DNA of 64,000 nucleotides from Paraescarpia echinospica (GCA_020002185.1 CM034543.1:161501-225500), one strand, 5' to 3'. Counted from the first letter of the stretch, positions 1 through 12,579 are shown. The notes: a model not told the origin generated them from the letters alone. Numbers and translations are program-made.

Positions 1-1453
1 TAGAATGGAAAGAGGCAAACGTTATACCGTTATTTAACAAAGGTTCGAGAAACAAGTCAAATAATTATAGACCAGTGAGTTTAACATCGGTGATTTGCAA
101 ATTATTAGAAAGACTAATTAAAGATCACATGGTGGATTATCTTGCTAAACATAACTTGATAAACCCATCTCAACATGGGTTTCTAAAAGCGAGGTCATGC
201 TTAACAAATATGTTATGTTTGTTTTTTTGGAAGATATCACTAAGTGGGTAGACGAGGGATCACCAGTATATTTCATCTACTTAGATTTTTTAAAAGCTTT
301 CGACAAAGTGCCACATCAAAGATTACTGCCTAAACTAAAGGCCCATGGCATAGGAAATGGTATAATTAACTGGATAGAAAAATGGCTGATTGACAGAAGA
401 CAACGGGTAGTTGTTGATGGGGAGGCTTCAAACTGGAAATCAGTTTTGAGTGGGGTTCCACAGGAATCAGTACTGGGACCTATATTATTCTTAATATATA
501 TATATATAAACGATTTGGACGATGATATAGCTAGCAAGGTGTTGAAATTTGCAGATGATACAAAAGTGCTTAGAAGGATTAAAAGTGATGGAGATAGACA
601 GCATTTACAATATGATCTTGACAGGTTGATCAAAATTGTCTGAAAAGTGGCAAATGTTGTTCAATTTTCGGAAATGTAAATGCCTTCACACAGGACATGG
701 GAACGAATATGTAGGATATACAATGGGGGGAACTGTACTAAGTACTATTATAACAGAAAAAGGCTTAGGGCTGACGATTAGTGCTGACATGAAGGTTTCA
801 GAGCAGTGTGGAATTGCAGCTTCAAAAGGAAATCAAATCCTAGGATTCATTAGGCGAAATATAGCATATAAAGAAAAAGAACTAATAATACCGCTGTACA
901 AAACAATAGTTAGGCCTCATTTAGAATATTGTATACAAGCGTGGAGGCCATATCGCAAGAAGGACATGGATGTGCTAGAAAGAGTACAGAGAGGAGCGAC
1001 TAAAATGATACAAAAACTGAGGGATCTTAGTTATGAAAAACGCCTAAAAGAATGTGGTTTAACAACACTAGAGACCAGGAGATTTAGAGAAGATCAGATA
1101 GAAGTGTTTAAAATAGTGAATGGTTATGAAAATATTGATAGAAATATGGAGGTTTTTTTCAGTTAAGAAAGATAGAAAGACTAGAGGACATGAAGTTACA
1201 TTAGTAAAGGAGCAGTGTAGATTAGACGTAAGAAAGTTCTCATTTTCACAAAGGACTCTGAATGAATGGAACAGATTATCTGATGATTGTGTGGGTGCTA
1301 GTAGTGTGAATATGTTTAAAAATAAAATCGACACATACCTCAGAAGGGCTGAATATATGCAGATAAAAGGGTTGGACTCCCGATAAGCCAAAGGGCTTCC
1401 TTGTCCACCTGTCATCCAGAGTTAATTCTCTGGATGGCAATCTTGTTAAATCT
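1..1453 (+). mobile_element. CR1-type LINE copy A, 3' part, decayed
   Basis: This is the reverse-transcriptase half and 3' end of a CR1-like non-LTR retrotransposon, cut off by the window start. It encodes the RT fingers (NNYRPVSL), palm (YLDFLKAFDKVP, GVPQESVLGP, KFADDTK) and thumb ([14 protein letters not shown]). It ends in a C-terminal tail and a short 3' UTR that closes with the AATCTTGTTA-type terminal repeat near 1437-1453. The frame is broken into pieces at 197-643, 636-1166 and 1120-1386. A TA expansion at about 497-510 adds codons in the palm, and GVPQG has become GVPQE. It is homologous to copies B-F in this window. It is a dead copy; the family assignment rests on motif order and on copy D. 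Confidence 0.93.
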
Positions 1454-1471
1454 CTCACTCTCTCGTGCAAC

Positions 1472-1712
1472 GTGGTATCATTGCTCCGGTGTATTAAGTT
1501 AAACATACCAGCTCTGCAGAATGTTCATTTTAACAAAAACTCAGCCATTATTAGCACGTTTAACAGTCGTGTTATCGTTGTTCCGGTGTAATAGCTTAAA
1601 CATACCACCTTTCAGAAAGATCCTATCGGAGCGTTAAACTTAGATTGGACTCGCTCTGCAGAACGTTCATTTTAACAACAACTATGTCATTATTAGCATG
1701 TTTAATATTTAA
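1472..1712. repeat. Diverged tandem duplication of about 100 bp
   Basis: Two related segments follow LINE copy A. Each has 'TCCGGTGTA', then 'TTAAACATACCA', then 'CTCTGCAGAA', then 'GTTCATTTTAACAA', then 'CATTATTAGCA'. The first occupies about 1472-1566 and the second about 1571-1712, and the second carries an extra insert of about 45 bp after ACATACCA. No coding content was recognised. Confidence 0.6.
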
Positions 1713-1734
1713 ACTTAGCTAAAATTTGATCAAC

Positions 1735-2175
1735 TGTTAATTACAAGTAATTCGTAGAAAGTCAAAACGAGATCGTGGTTTCTGCCAGTAATAAAGTCCA
1801 GAGGTTTTGAAAGAGTTCTTAAATCAGTCAGTCGTACGTCGATGAACAGTTTAGAAAGTTGCATTGCGGGTGACGTAATGAGATTCCCGGAGAGGAGTAA
1901 CAAGACGGTGTAGTTTGTGGTTAATTTGTTGTCTGTTCGTGAATAGAATTTTACATAACGCCTCCCCCTGTCTGCCATCGTTGATAGTCTCGCTATGGTG
2001 ATGGCTTCGTCGTAATACACGTCGCGAACTATTATTCGCATTTAGATTCACTTAATGCTTTCGAGCAGTTTGGTTTGTTATTCCTAACGCTCGTATACCA
2101 GACTTGGCAGCCATATTCAAGGACCGATGACATTAGTGTTGTAAATATCTTCACGACATCTGGCTTGTCACGTGT
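1735..2175 (-). pseudogene. LINE fragment: RT thumb and C-terminal tail
   Basis: Read on the minus strand, the segment near 2160-2100 gives DVVKIFTTLMSSVLEYGCQVWYTS. This fits the RT thumb of Jockey/CR1-superfamily LINEs (KIY..L.RPVLEYG..VW). After a frameshift comes ALRIIV-like sequence (RIIVRDVYYDEAITIARLSTMADRG), as expected for the region just after the thumb, and then HRLVTP..YVTRNATF and NSF. It is a different family from the CR1 copies around it. Several frameshifts mean it is not functional. Family assignment below the superfamily level is not possible. Confidence 0.6.
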
Positions 2176-2267
2176 TACTTTTCTTTTCGATAATAATATA
2201 ATTATGTATCAGTGAACGGTTGTAATTAATGTTAATTAACGTTATTTAAACCATATCTTAATTAGCA

Positions 2268-3025
2268 TAGAAGGAAATGAAAAAGTACAAAACGCTATAA
2301 GGGAAGTGAGCATGCGGGACTGTATTATTATGGGGGAACATTCGCAGAGCTATATCGTGGAGAATTGTTGGTGCAGAAAAGGTGAACAAAAGTGGAACTA
2401 TTGACCGATTAGTATTATTATAATCTTATTGTTAGTCGTAAGGTAGCACTATACGTGACTTTCAGCTTCAAAAGGAATTCATTGGAATAATTAGGCGAAA
2501 TAAAGCGTATATGGACAAAGAACTAATAATACCGCTGTACAAAGCAATAGTTAGGCTTCATTTAGAATATTGTATACAAGCGTGGAGGCCATACCACATG
2601 AAGGACATAGATATGCTAGAAAGAGTACAGAGGAGAACGACTAAAATGATACCAAAACTGAGTGATCTTAGTTACGAAATACGCCTAAAAGAATGTGTGT
2701 TAATATTTAATGGTTATGAAAATATTGATGGAAATATTTTTTTTCAGTTAAGACAGATAGAAGGTCTAGGGGATATTAAATTACATTAGTAAAGGAGAAG
2801 TGTAGATTAGATATAAGAAAGTTCTCATTTTCATAAAAGAAATAATGTAAATGATTGGAACATATTACTTGCTGATTGTGTGAGTGCTTGTAGCGAGACG
2901 ATGTTGAAAAATTAAATTGATACGTATCTCGGAAGGGCGGGACACACGTACATCAAAACGCTTTCTTGTCCACCTGCCATCTAGAGGTAATTCTCTTGGT
3001 GGCAATCTTATTAAATCATGTTACA
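2268..3025 (+). mobile_element. CR1-type LINE copy B, internally deleted
   Basis: The copy starts with about 70 bp matching the endonuclease region of the CR1 family (the stretch encoding the conserved 'VS.RDCIIMG' motif, about 2270-2335). It continues with about 120 bp not matching the family, then resumes at about 2460 with the RT thumb ([15 protein letters not shown] near 2550) and runs to the 3' end near 3025. The whole RT palm is missing. The terminal repeat is eroded (TCTTATTAAATCATGTTA). It is a dead, rearranged fragment. Confidence 0.85.
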
Positions 3026-3454
3026 TCTTGCTAGAGTACCATGCATGTTGAAACACGTACATATGTGATGAGGTATTGACAGCGGTATTGGTATTTCCAA
3101 TTGCTGTTTGCACGTTAGAACTATCGTTCCGAAAGTTGAACATTAAATAATGCCAAGGCATATGGGATAGCGACATTTGAAATGCAACAATAACACAATA
3201 TCTTTACAATATTATATACGCAACGCATTACAAACAAAGAGACACCAATGATATAACATATTAAACATGACGATCTGCTGCCCTTTGTAAGAAGACAAGA
3301 CCTGCGATGATACAGACATTTTGGTGGACACCCAGACAGAAGGACAACACGAAAGAGCGGACCTACCTTGTGAACATCGATCTCTGTACAAGTGAAACAA
3401 ATCAGTAAAATTCCACGAGACGTCACTCACCACGTGCGACAGGATTACTGGCGG
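3026..3454. other. No recognised gene
   Basis: I found no coding region, RNA gene or repeat boundary here. Reading frames on the minus strand at 3121-3661 are generated by the neighbouring GT-rich tract and low-complexity sequence. Confidence 0.4.
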
Positions 3455-3600
3455 AGTGTGCGTCCGTGAGCGCGCGTTTGCGTGCGTGTGGCTGCGTGTG
3501 CTTGAGTATGTTCGCACGTGCGTGCGTACATGCGTTTGGTGCGTGCGTCCGTGTTTGTGTGCGCTTATGCGGGTTTGGGCATGCGCGCTCGCGCACCATA
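3455..3600. repeat. Imperfect GT/CGTG-rich tract
   Basis: This is a GTGCGTGC-type alternating purine-pyrimidine tract with many CpG steps, of the kind able to adopt Z-DNA. The overlapping ORFs on both strands have the C/V/R or H/T/A bias expected from such a tract and are not genes. Confidence 0.75.
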
Positions 3601-4004
3601 TACGGAAGATTTGTTGTTCCCCCTGGAAAAACTGCTGCGTCTGTTCCGTCCACCAGAACATGTCAATGGAGACAGATTGCGTCAGCTCGTGAGAGTGAGG
3701 TATACACTAGCTGTCGTCGGCCTACACAATAATAATGACTGATATTATGACTTACGGTCATACGCCTTCGTGCACACTCGCCCGGTGCATAAAGTTTTAT
3801 AATGTATGACGTGAGGTTTGCCGTAGAAAAGAAACAACACATTAACAGATATATGTTTTGGTGATGATTTAACTGTCATTATTTTCTTCTGTTAAACTGT
3901 CCAGGATTCATAAAAAAAGGAATATGTCGCGTGCTGATATCTTACAGATTACAAAAGAAAATCATTGAAATACCCGGGTTATAAACGGATTTTTGTTCAG
4001 TATA

Positions 4005-4292
4005 AAAGGTGCACAAAGGTCAACTGATATATTGACGTTTCTCAACATTCTTTGAGAACACTAAAAATTACACATTATTATTACGAACGAACTTCTTAAC
4101 GTTTCGGGACAGACAACATAACATGTTCACAACGATCATATGACGATTTGATGTTTATGAACAAGTTTAGACCACAGTGAAAACAACATAATAAGTTCAC
4201 AATGACGCACAAACGTTTTGACGTTTCAGGACGGACAACATAACAGTTTGTCAACGATCAAATGACACTTTGATGTTGATGAACATCGTCAA
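4005..4292. repeat. Degenerate tandem repeat, left half
   Basis: A unit of roughly 115-120 bp recurs in diverged form. Shared blocks are 'GACAACATAACA', 'CAACGATCA.ATGAC', 'TTTGATGTT.ATGAAC' and 'CAGTGAAAACAACATAATA'. The same blocks resume at 4637 after the SINE, so the array predates the SINE insertion. No coding content is visible. Confidence 0.55.
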
Positions 4293-4632
4293 AAAAAGTA
4301 AAGATAAGTTCTTATATAGCGCAGTATCCAGTCCTCAGGACTGCTCAAAGCGCTTTACACTTTACTCCCTGGAAGACCTGATCAATCGAACACCATCTCG
4401 ACTTCTCTGGGAAGCATTCAGCAACACTGCAAATAATGCGCGAAGACTATTCATACACAAATATCCACCGCTGTCCATAGCCAGGTACTCATTCATACAG
4501 CTGAGTGAACTGAAGCAATGTAGAGTAAACGAACTTGCCCAAGGTTCTACACCGCCATACAGGATTCGAACCCGCGTTCTCTCAGTCGAGTGTCCGGAGG
4601 TCTTACCGCTGTGCTATTGCGCTCCACAAACA
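4293..4632 (-). mobile_element. tRNA-derived SINE with L2-like tail
   Basis: Read on the minus strand, the element begins near 4632 with a tRNA-like head. It has an A box (TAGCACAGCGGTAAG) and, about 40 nt later, a B box (GGGTTCGAATCC, about 4560-4575), both internal RNA polymerase III promoter motifs. A body follows, and the 3' end reads AAGCGCTTTGAGCAGTCCTG and then GCGCTATATAAGAAC, ending in an A/T-rich tail. The GCGCTATA..AA tail is characteristic of L2-clade LINE partners, so mobilisation by an L2 LINE is likely. The acceptor stem of a real tRNA is not maintained and the element is much longer than a tRNA, so it is a SINE and not a tRNA gene. Confidence 0.85.
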
Positions 4633-4636
4633 AGAG

Positions 4637-4775
4637 TACAAGCAACATAATAGGTTCAGAACGACTAACAGATATATTGACATTTATACACGCGTTTATA
4701 CAACAGTGAAAACAACATAATAAATTCACTGCGATCAAGTGACTTCTCGGTCTTGAGGAACAAGAACATGATTGA
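4637..4775. repeat. Degenerate tandem repeat, right half
   Basis: Continues the 4005-4292 array on the other side of the SINE, with the same blocks (GCAACATAATA.GTTCA, CAGTGAAAACAACATAATA, CGATCAAGTGAC). Confidence 0.5.
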
Positions 4776-4865
4776 AACATCATTATCCTAAATTATTTGG
4801 AATGCACGCATGTTTGTGTATATGTAAGTGTGAAAGCAAATCTTACGTCCTCTTTCTAACTTGGA

Positions 4866-4871
4866 TATATG

Positions 4872-4903
<32 letters not shown>

Positions 4904-5113
4904 CATATATATATATATATTTATTTATATATATATATATATACATGTATAAATATATATATAACATTATTACAAAACAAAACATGTCTTCTTACTAAGC
5001 TGGATATATGTAATTATATATATATATGTGTGTGTGTGTGTATAATATATATATATATATATATATAATATATATGTATATATATAATATATATGTATAT
5101 ATATAATATATAA
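4866..5113. repeat. TA-rich microsatellites
   Basis: Two imperfect (TA)n blocks lie at about 4866-4960 and 5018-5113, separated by about 55 bp of unique sequence. Overlapping I/Y-only reading frames are artefacts. Confidence 0.9.
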
Positions 5114-5196
5114 ACATATACAGCTTAGACTGTAGACGTATGTTTCGCTTTGACACTTATTTATACAACTACACACACAACACACAAACATATACA

Positions 5197-6178
<982 letters not shown>

Positions 6179-6179
6179 C

Positions 6180-6450
6180 AAGATTTAACAAGATTGCCAT
6201 CCAGAGAATTAACTATAGATGGCAGGTGGACAAGGAAGCCCTTTGGCTTATCGAGAGTCCAACCCTTTTATCTACATATATCCAGCCCTTCTGAGGGTCG
6301 ATTTTATTTTTAAACATATTCACACTACTAGCACCCACACAATCATCAGATAATCTGTTCCATTCATTCACAGTCCTTTGTGAAAATGAGAACTTTTTTA
6401 CGTCTAATCTACACTGCTCCTTTACTATTGTAACTTCATGTCCTCTGGTC
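6180..6450 (-). mobile_element. CR1-type LINE copy C, 3' end only
   Basis: Minus-strand copy of the last 270 bp of the CR1 family: the C-terminal tail ([18 protein letters not shown] region), 3' UTR, and terminal repeat (TTGACAAGATTTAACAAGATTGCC on the plus strand at about 6177-6200). The break at about 6450 is a 5' truncation, typical of target-primed reverse transcription. Confidence 0.88.
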
Positions 6451-7300
6451 AGCAGATGGTTGGAATTGCTAAGAACCTAACGAGGATGTGCAGTATTAAC
6501 ATTAATAGTTTTTAGATGACGGCAAAATGAAGTGATTTGAAAAATAATGATTTTCAGAATTATATCTTCACCACATGAAGATACTAACTTTGAATCAAAT
6601 ATACGTTTTGCATCGGCATAAACTTATTTAGATAGCGCGCTAATAATGACCACCACTGGTAACCTCGCTTTAAACATTAACAGTAAATTATTATAGTTAT
6701 ATAATTATAACTATTATGTACTGTTCGTAAAAAAAACAATGAATATATTTAAATGTACATAAATAATACTACATAGCTATTTTTACACGGCCGTCAGCTG
6801 CAAAGTAAAAGATGCATGTATGTAAGTGGCCTGGTATAATACCATGTTCATGCAAAGAAAAATCAATGTTGCTTAATATTTTCAATTATTTTCATATCAC
6901 GTAAACACTATGTGCCACCCCTGTGATACATCTAACTGCCCCGTTTCATACCTCCAACTACACCCCCTCCGAATCCTCATTGCGCCCCGTGAGACCTATG
7001 ACTTAACGCCATTAACGTTCACCAAAAGCCGCCAAATGCACCTTCCTCAGATCTCAATGTACCAACCAAATAACATATCACAGATATCTTACTAACGAAA
7101 ACACTCCCTCAAGATGGCGGAACATTTTCCCTTTTTTCACTATCTTTCTTTCGAAATGATATCATTTATTTTAAGAAACATTTACATTTTAAACAAACAA
7201 TCTCTCAAAAGGATGGACATGGCTACAAATAAGTCTCTACCAGTTAAGCGTAATTCATAGACGGATATATATGAAAGTACTATGTGTTATAAGTTTATTT
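6451..7300. other. No recognised gene
   Basis: A/T-rich sequence. The only frame (6910-7095, 61 codons) has no recognisable motif and no associated signals. Confidence 0.4.
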
Positions 7301-7304
7301 TATA

Positions 7305-7412
7305 TGCGTGTATGAATGTATGTATGTATGTACGTATGTATGTATGTATGTATTTATGTATGTATGTATGTATGTATGTGTGTATGTATGTATGTATATA
7401 TGTATGCATGCA
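7305..7412. repeat. (TATG)n microsatellite
   Basis: Tetranucleotide TATG/GTAT tract with a few interruptions. The C/M/Y-rich and T/Y/I/H-rich frames across it are artefacts. Confidence 0.92.
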
Positions 7413-7959
7413 TGTATGTGTTTCATTTATATTATGTATACATATAGTTATATGCCTACTTTTTAAAATCAATAGCGATGTAACACAGCTTAATAATGTA
7501 TTTGTGTTTGAAAAAACTTTTCTTGTTCGCGTCCTTCTTCAGTAAACAACTGTGTAATTATTGTTCTTGCAATTGTTGCGCCTCGTCCAATTGGTCCCTT
7601 CATACTAACGCCACCAAAAATACTGGAGACTCAGCCCCCTACCCCCCCATTTGCGACTCCAATAACGTTTTATTACATGTTCATTCTCGTGGGGAAACAT
7701 GCACTGGAAACAAAATTACTTCTATTTATGTATTTTGAGAGGCCGAAGTGTTAATACTATATACGAGCAATGCATGTATGCATATATAGACAACGTAGAC
7801 AAAATATCCCTAATGCAATGGTATTACACGTATAGTTCGGCAAGAACGTCACAAATGTAAGTAAATGTGAAGATTATGAAGTATAATTTAAATAAAAACC
7901 ATTATAACCATGTCACTTATCTCTTGAGCATTCGAATAATGGCTTTATATTGAGAGGGA

Positions 7960-8465
7960 CAGCGGAAGCACGTGCGCACGCGCACACAGACACACACACA
8001 CATGCACACAAACGTATGCACGCACACGCGCACACGTGCACACACACACAAGCACAAAAAACCTTTGTACGAGTGTATATTGTATATAAAGCTATTTAAA
8101 TATCTATGTGACGGTGTATTGTCCTATTGAAAACCTCGACTTTACACGTGACATTGTCACCGTCATTAAGTAAAGCTTTTACTTGCTTACATACTTATTT
8201 ACTTACGAAAAAACATAATATTATGTATTTGACGCACGAGCACACATACACACATGCACACACGCGCGCGCACGCACGCGCACACGCACACACACAAACG
8301 TGTGTACGAGTGTACATTATATCTAAAAGTGTTTAAATGTGGATGTAATGATGTACTGGGTTATTGCACATTGACATCTCGACTTAACACGTGACATTGT
8401 CAATATCATTAAATAAAGCTTTCACTTACGAATTTACTGACTTTCTTACTTACGTATTTGACTGG
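7960..8465. repeat. Tandem duplication of a CA tract plus unique flank
   Basis: A CA-rich tract (7970-8058) is followed by a unique block: TACGAGTGTA, AAGC/AAGT-TATTTAAAT, then ACACGTGACATTGTCA and TTAA.TAAAGCTTT.ACTT. The same order recurs at 8235-8298 (CA tract) and 8299-8465 (unique block). This makes an approximately 240-bp direct duplication with moderate divergence. A third GT-rich tract (8583-8680) lies just downstream without the unique block. Confidence 0.7.
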
Positions 8466-9680
8466 CTTAACCCTCACTCGCCTGTTCTTCATTTGCCTGA
8501 ATCAAAAGAAATCGGTCATTATGTTAGACAAGTTTCTTTGTGTTTTCTGTATCGGTACATTTTTTGTCCACCAAATGTTGTGTGCCTGTGCGTGCGCGTG
8601 TTCGTGTGTGTGCGCGCGTGGGCGTGCGTGCATGCGTGTTTTTGTGTGTATGTGCGTGTGTGCATACGTGCGTGTGGAAACAATTCAGTAAATATATTTG
8701 TAAGACCTTTGTTCTGAATATCGTGTTTAATATTCAAGTGAAGCTGTGGATCTCAGCATTTAAATGTGTCTACCATTTTTATAAACGAACCAATAAATTA
8801 ATTAATTAATATAATGTGATTAAATACTTGATCATTATAATAAATTGACACATCTGGCAGTGAGCACAATTTGGACACACCACGGCAGTTTATCGCACTA
8901 AGTGTACCATCAAAATACAATGTGGAATACTTTGGGCGTATGTATGTATGCGCGTGCCTGTGTGCTTGCGTGTGTCGTATGCATAAATAGTTTAGCATGC
9001 TGGCGTTGCAACAATAATGAAACGCTTGTCTACATTGCAAACCAGAGTGTTGGTCTCTGTGTTTTTTCTTTTGTTTTTGTACGTTCAGTACGAGTTGGTG
9101 TAATCCTTTTGATGTTGATACTTGCAACTTCGCGGGCCGCTACACACGCCAGGAAGGCGAACAACTAGTTGACGCACGCATTGTTTCTTCATTGCAACTC
9201 AATCAGATAAATCTTTATAAAGTTTTCAGATATTGCTTAAGAATTCTTAATTCCTAAAATTAATAGTAAATTTCTTAGAAACGTCGCATACGTCAACATA
9301 ATGCTCTTGTCAAGTAATGAACCAGGTATGAAATATGTTGATTGCGAACTTATGTCATTAAGCCCGTTCAAGCATGGTCATTCGCGTGTCACAACAGAAC
9401 CAACTTGTCAGATGTGGGTGACGTCACTGAAGGAGATGCCGCTGATCGCGCGTAGGCTTTTAGCATAGAGCGTGTCGGTGAGGGTTGGTGTGACAGGCTA
9501 GATACATGAAATTGCAAAAATGAAACTTTATACTGTTTTATTGTCACCGCAACATATTCCTATGCTTTCATTGTATTTTACAGCATTGGCACATGGCAAT
9601 AAACTTAAGTTATCTTATCTTAAGACTATAAATATATATGGAAATTTGTTGCTGGCCTTACGCAGTAATTATGCTTACTT
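8466..9680. other. Mostly unassigned; possible LINE 3' end near 9600-9640
   Basis: No gene was recognised. A GT-rich microsatellite lies at 8583-8680. Around 9598-9632 the sequence GGCAATAAACTTAAG is followed by TTATCTTATC. This polyadenylation-like hexamer plus short tandem tail is typical of LINE 3' termini, but no coding part is attached. Confidence 0.35.
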
Positions 9681-9681
9681 T

Positions 9682-9803
9682 CTGAGTTATCACCGTTTGA
9701 ACATCGCAAATGCTAAATCCTGCAAAATATATTATGAGGCGATCAAACTACATCGTGTATAATGCAGTGTTAAGTATTCGCGATGTTCAAACGGCAGCAA
9801 CTC
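9682..9803. repeat. Short inverted-repeat element, MITE candidate
   Basis: A perfect 15-bp inverted repeat, CCGTTTGAACATCGC (9692-9706) and its complement (9779-9793), is extended imperfectly on both sides to about 25 bp per arm. The arms enclose about 72 bp of noncoding sequence. This fits a miniature inverted-repeat transposable element or a stable hairpin. I could not define a target-site duplication. Confidence 0.5.
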
Positions 9804-10089
9804 TAAGAGAAAACAAAATAGCCGGGTACATCTAGCGACGTGTTTGTAAAATGCATTGTTGTCTTTACGATTATATCAAAACATTAACTAGGTGCAAGGA
9901 TATTTTCAATTATGATTGTTTGATTTAGTAATTAATATATACTAATACTGTATGGTTTAATAGTGTAATTAAAAATTACTTCTATAAATGTAGAATGACT
10001 GCTATGAATACTAACAACTGAATTTATGTTATTATAATAAATAAACTAAGAAGCAATGTACAGGGGTATACATACACATAAGAAATTAT
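9804..10089. other. No recognised gene
   Basis: A/T-rich sequence with no motif, repeat or RNA signature recognised. Confidence 0.4.
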
Positions 10090-10095
10090 TTCGTA

Positions 10096-10215
10096 CGCAT
10101 GTACCCATGTACGCATGTATGCATATATGCATGTATGCATGTATGCATGTATGCATGTATGCATGTATGCATGTATGCATGTATGCATGTATGCATGTAT
10201 GCATGTATGCATATA
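10096..10215. repeat. (TGCATGTA)n octanucleotide array
   Basis: An 8-bp unit TGCATGTA is repeated about 14 times with few changes. Imperfect TATG/CATG repeats follow to about 10325. TGCA and CATG are self-complementary, so either strand can fold on itself. M/H/C/Y-only reading frames are artefacts. Confidence 0.93.
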
Positions 10216-10329
10216 TGGTATACATACATGCATACATACAAACGTGTAGACATGGGTGAATGTATGCAAGCATGTATGCGTTGATGCATATATGCATGTA
10301 TGTATGTATGCATGTGTGTTCGTACGCAC

Positions 10330-12205
10330 GTAAATATGTAATAGTTCGTGAAATCGGCCCCTGCGCCATGGTTGTTTGGCAAAATGAAGTACACCTTGAG
10401 ACAATAGGCTTTACGTCTACCTTCATATGCCAATACCATAGAAATATGAAGTTGACAATTCTACTCTATCACGACTAGGGTCTATCGGTGGACATGAACT
10501 TCACATTCTCTCCTACCGTCGTCATATTGAAAATGCAACGAGTATCTGCAAACGCATTACGGTGTTTAAGTAATGATGCTTTGTGTTTTCTAACATTTGA
10601 TAAATATTACTATCACGACCGTCACACATGAACTACCAATATGTTATCTTGGGGAAGAGATGGACATTTCTGTTAGTTGTTCTTATTTGTATTCTATCAT
10701 ACAACAGTCGTCATTGGCTGAGTCGTGGAACTGATACTTTTGAGTTGTCTCCAAGAAATTGGCGAGCCGGTCGCTGAACTAGAACATACTGAGTTTTGAG
10801 TTTAGCTTTGGGTCTGATACTCATTTTCGGACATTTGAATACTTTGAATATGCTACTTAAGGGAAGATAAATGCTGATTAACAACTTTCACGAAGCAGTG
10901 CATCTTTCGGCATATAACGTTGTTGCCTTTCAAGAGTCATACCGGGAACAACATTTGTGTACATTTTAAGTTAATCATATAGTTTTACGGTGAAGACGAT
11001 ACGCGTAACGAATATAGCACCCAGTGATTGCCGGTGAGCAGAACACTCTAACGACCGCCTTCAGTATTCGATTTGCCGATTTGTTTCTTTGTAAGTTCGT
11101 TTACCATTTAGTCTGACGTTGTCAACATTGTCGCAATCATTAATTTTATATATGACAATTGAAGCTGTTTTGTAGAGAATCTCGAAGACTAACAAATTAT
11201 AAAGGTTTGAAAGAAGAACGTTTCACTATGAAGACAACCTCATGCTTTTATGAGCATCGAAACAGCCGATTTTCAGCATTGCTTAAGACAGCGTAATAAT
11301 GATTGATAGTTGTCTACAGCATTTGATTCTGCGATATCTGAATTCCCAGCGACTGATAACACCAAAAACACCGTCGAAGTCGTGTGACGGTTGCTTTGAT
11401 TCTGAACTGGCAATTGGGCATATTTTATAGCCATAGTTAGCGACACCATTTTGTTTAGTTGTTGTTTTTTTATACGGCGTTTAAGCAGTGTGAATTATGT
11501 GTTGCTCAGATGGGGTTCACACTCTTTACCACCACCTACGAAACAGTATTTTATATCTTACCTAATTAAAAGATTTCGCTCGCAATGAAATAACTTGACA
11601 TAATTTGGATCCCATCTATAAACGTTTGCGGAATATTAATCTAAATACAGCGGATTCAGCAAACGTCCGCCTAATACCAAGGCATGGATGTAAACACCTG
11701 ACTAGTTTTGGCTGCCTAGGCGCCGTGACGTGGTGGCGATTTTGGCGCCTTCACTCTTGGCGAGTTCACGTAGTCGATTGACCGTCCGATAAGCGAGACT
11801 AACGCCGAGCTGTTTCTGGGTAACACTACAAACAGCGTGCCTTCAGTGAATTAGTTTTGGGAACAAAAGTCGAACCTCCTTACCTGATTTAGCCGAAGGT
11901 CTCCGTTGAACTGAACAGTCGTACTCTTTCCGTGCAGAACTGACCGTGTTTCCCTCTTTATATAGCGACCAAGTGTGAATGTCTCGCCTCGTCTACGTGA
12001 TCACTGTCAGCTTGTAGGCGTGTTTAGTAAATTTACATATATGTAGACCTATTTTAGTGCAATCTTCGTCTTTTCCGATAACGTGGTTTCTATGCTAAAG
12101 CGTTATTTCCACTGATGTGGTTTTATTGTTGATGTTGAATTTGTAGCCGCCAGTATAACGTGGAGAGATTTCGCTGGGGCGTTCTACTGCACTAAATGTT
12201 TCACG
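10330..12205. other. Long stretch without recognised features
   Basis: No ORF above about 60 codons and no repeat, tRNA or transposon motif was recognised over nearly 1.9 kb. It is somewhat less A/T-rich than its surroundings and could hold UTR, promoter or lncRNA sequence, but nothing in it supports a specific call. Confidence 0.4.
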
Positions 12206-12214
12206 TCACTCTGT

Positions 12215-12480
12215 CAGATTAGTGTTTCAGCCAGTGCATTCAAAGAGTCAGCATAGCTCTTCTGTAGTTCCCACAAACGCTTCTTTGTACTTTTTCCATT
12301 CTTCATCCAGACTGCCAACTTCTTCACTGAGCTCTTCATATTTAGTTGTCATCCGGTCCTTGCATTCAACAGCGACGTCGTCTTTACACCTCCACCATTT
12401 CATAGTCCTGCAGCCCACGGTCTTAATTTGTTTCTTCTTCTGCATACGCACAACGAACACCACTGGCTTGTGCTGTTTCG
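12215..12480 (-). pseudogene. RTE-type LINE fragment, EN-RT linker
   Basis: Minus-strand frame 12463-12248 reads KYEELSEEVGSLDEEWKKYKEAFVGTTEELCG. This is the pattern of the linker between endonuclease and reverse transcriptase in RTE-clade LINEs (a pre-RT helix ending in a W-K-F/Y-K..... E-LG motif). There is no endonuclease or RT attached. It is a short dead fragment. Confidence 0.5.
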
Positions 12481-12579
12481 TGACATCCTCTCCAGCTACA
12501 GCTTTGCAGTCCTTAATCTTCCCTAGCTGATGTCTCCGGATTATCTATCTCGACTTCGTATCACTTAGCATTTTAAATA

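Noticed and set aside
4560..4632. tRNA gene on the minus strand
   Set aside because: A and B boxes are present, but the acceptor stem is not maintained and the sequence continues into a body and L2-type tail, so it is a SINE head.
7282..7545. Met/Tyr/Cys-rich ORF
   Set aside because: Translation of the (TATG)n tract; no coding signature.
10024..10439. His/Met/Thr-rich minus-strand ORFs
   Set aside because: Translations of the TGCATGTA array in three frames.
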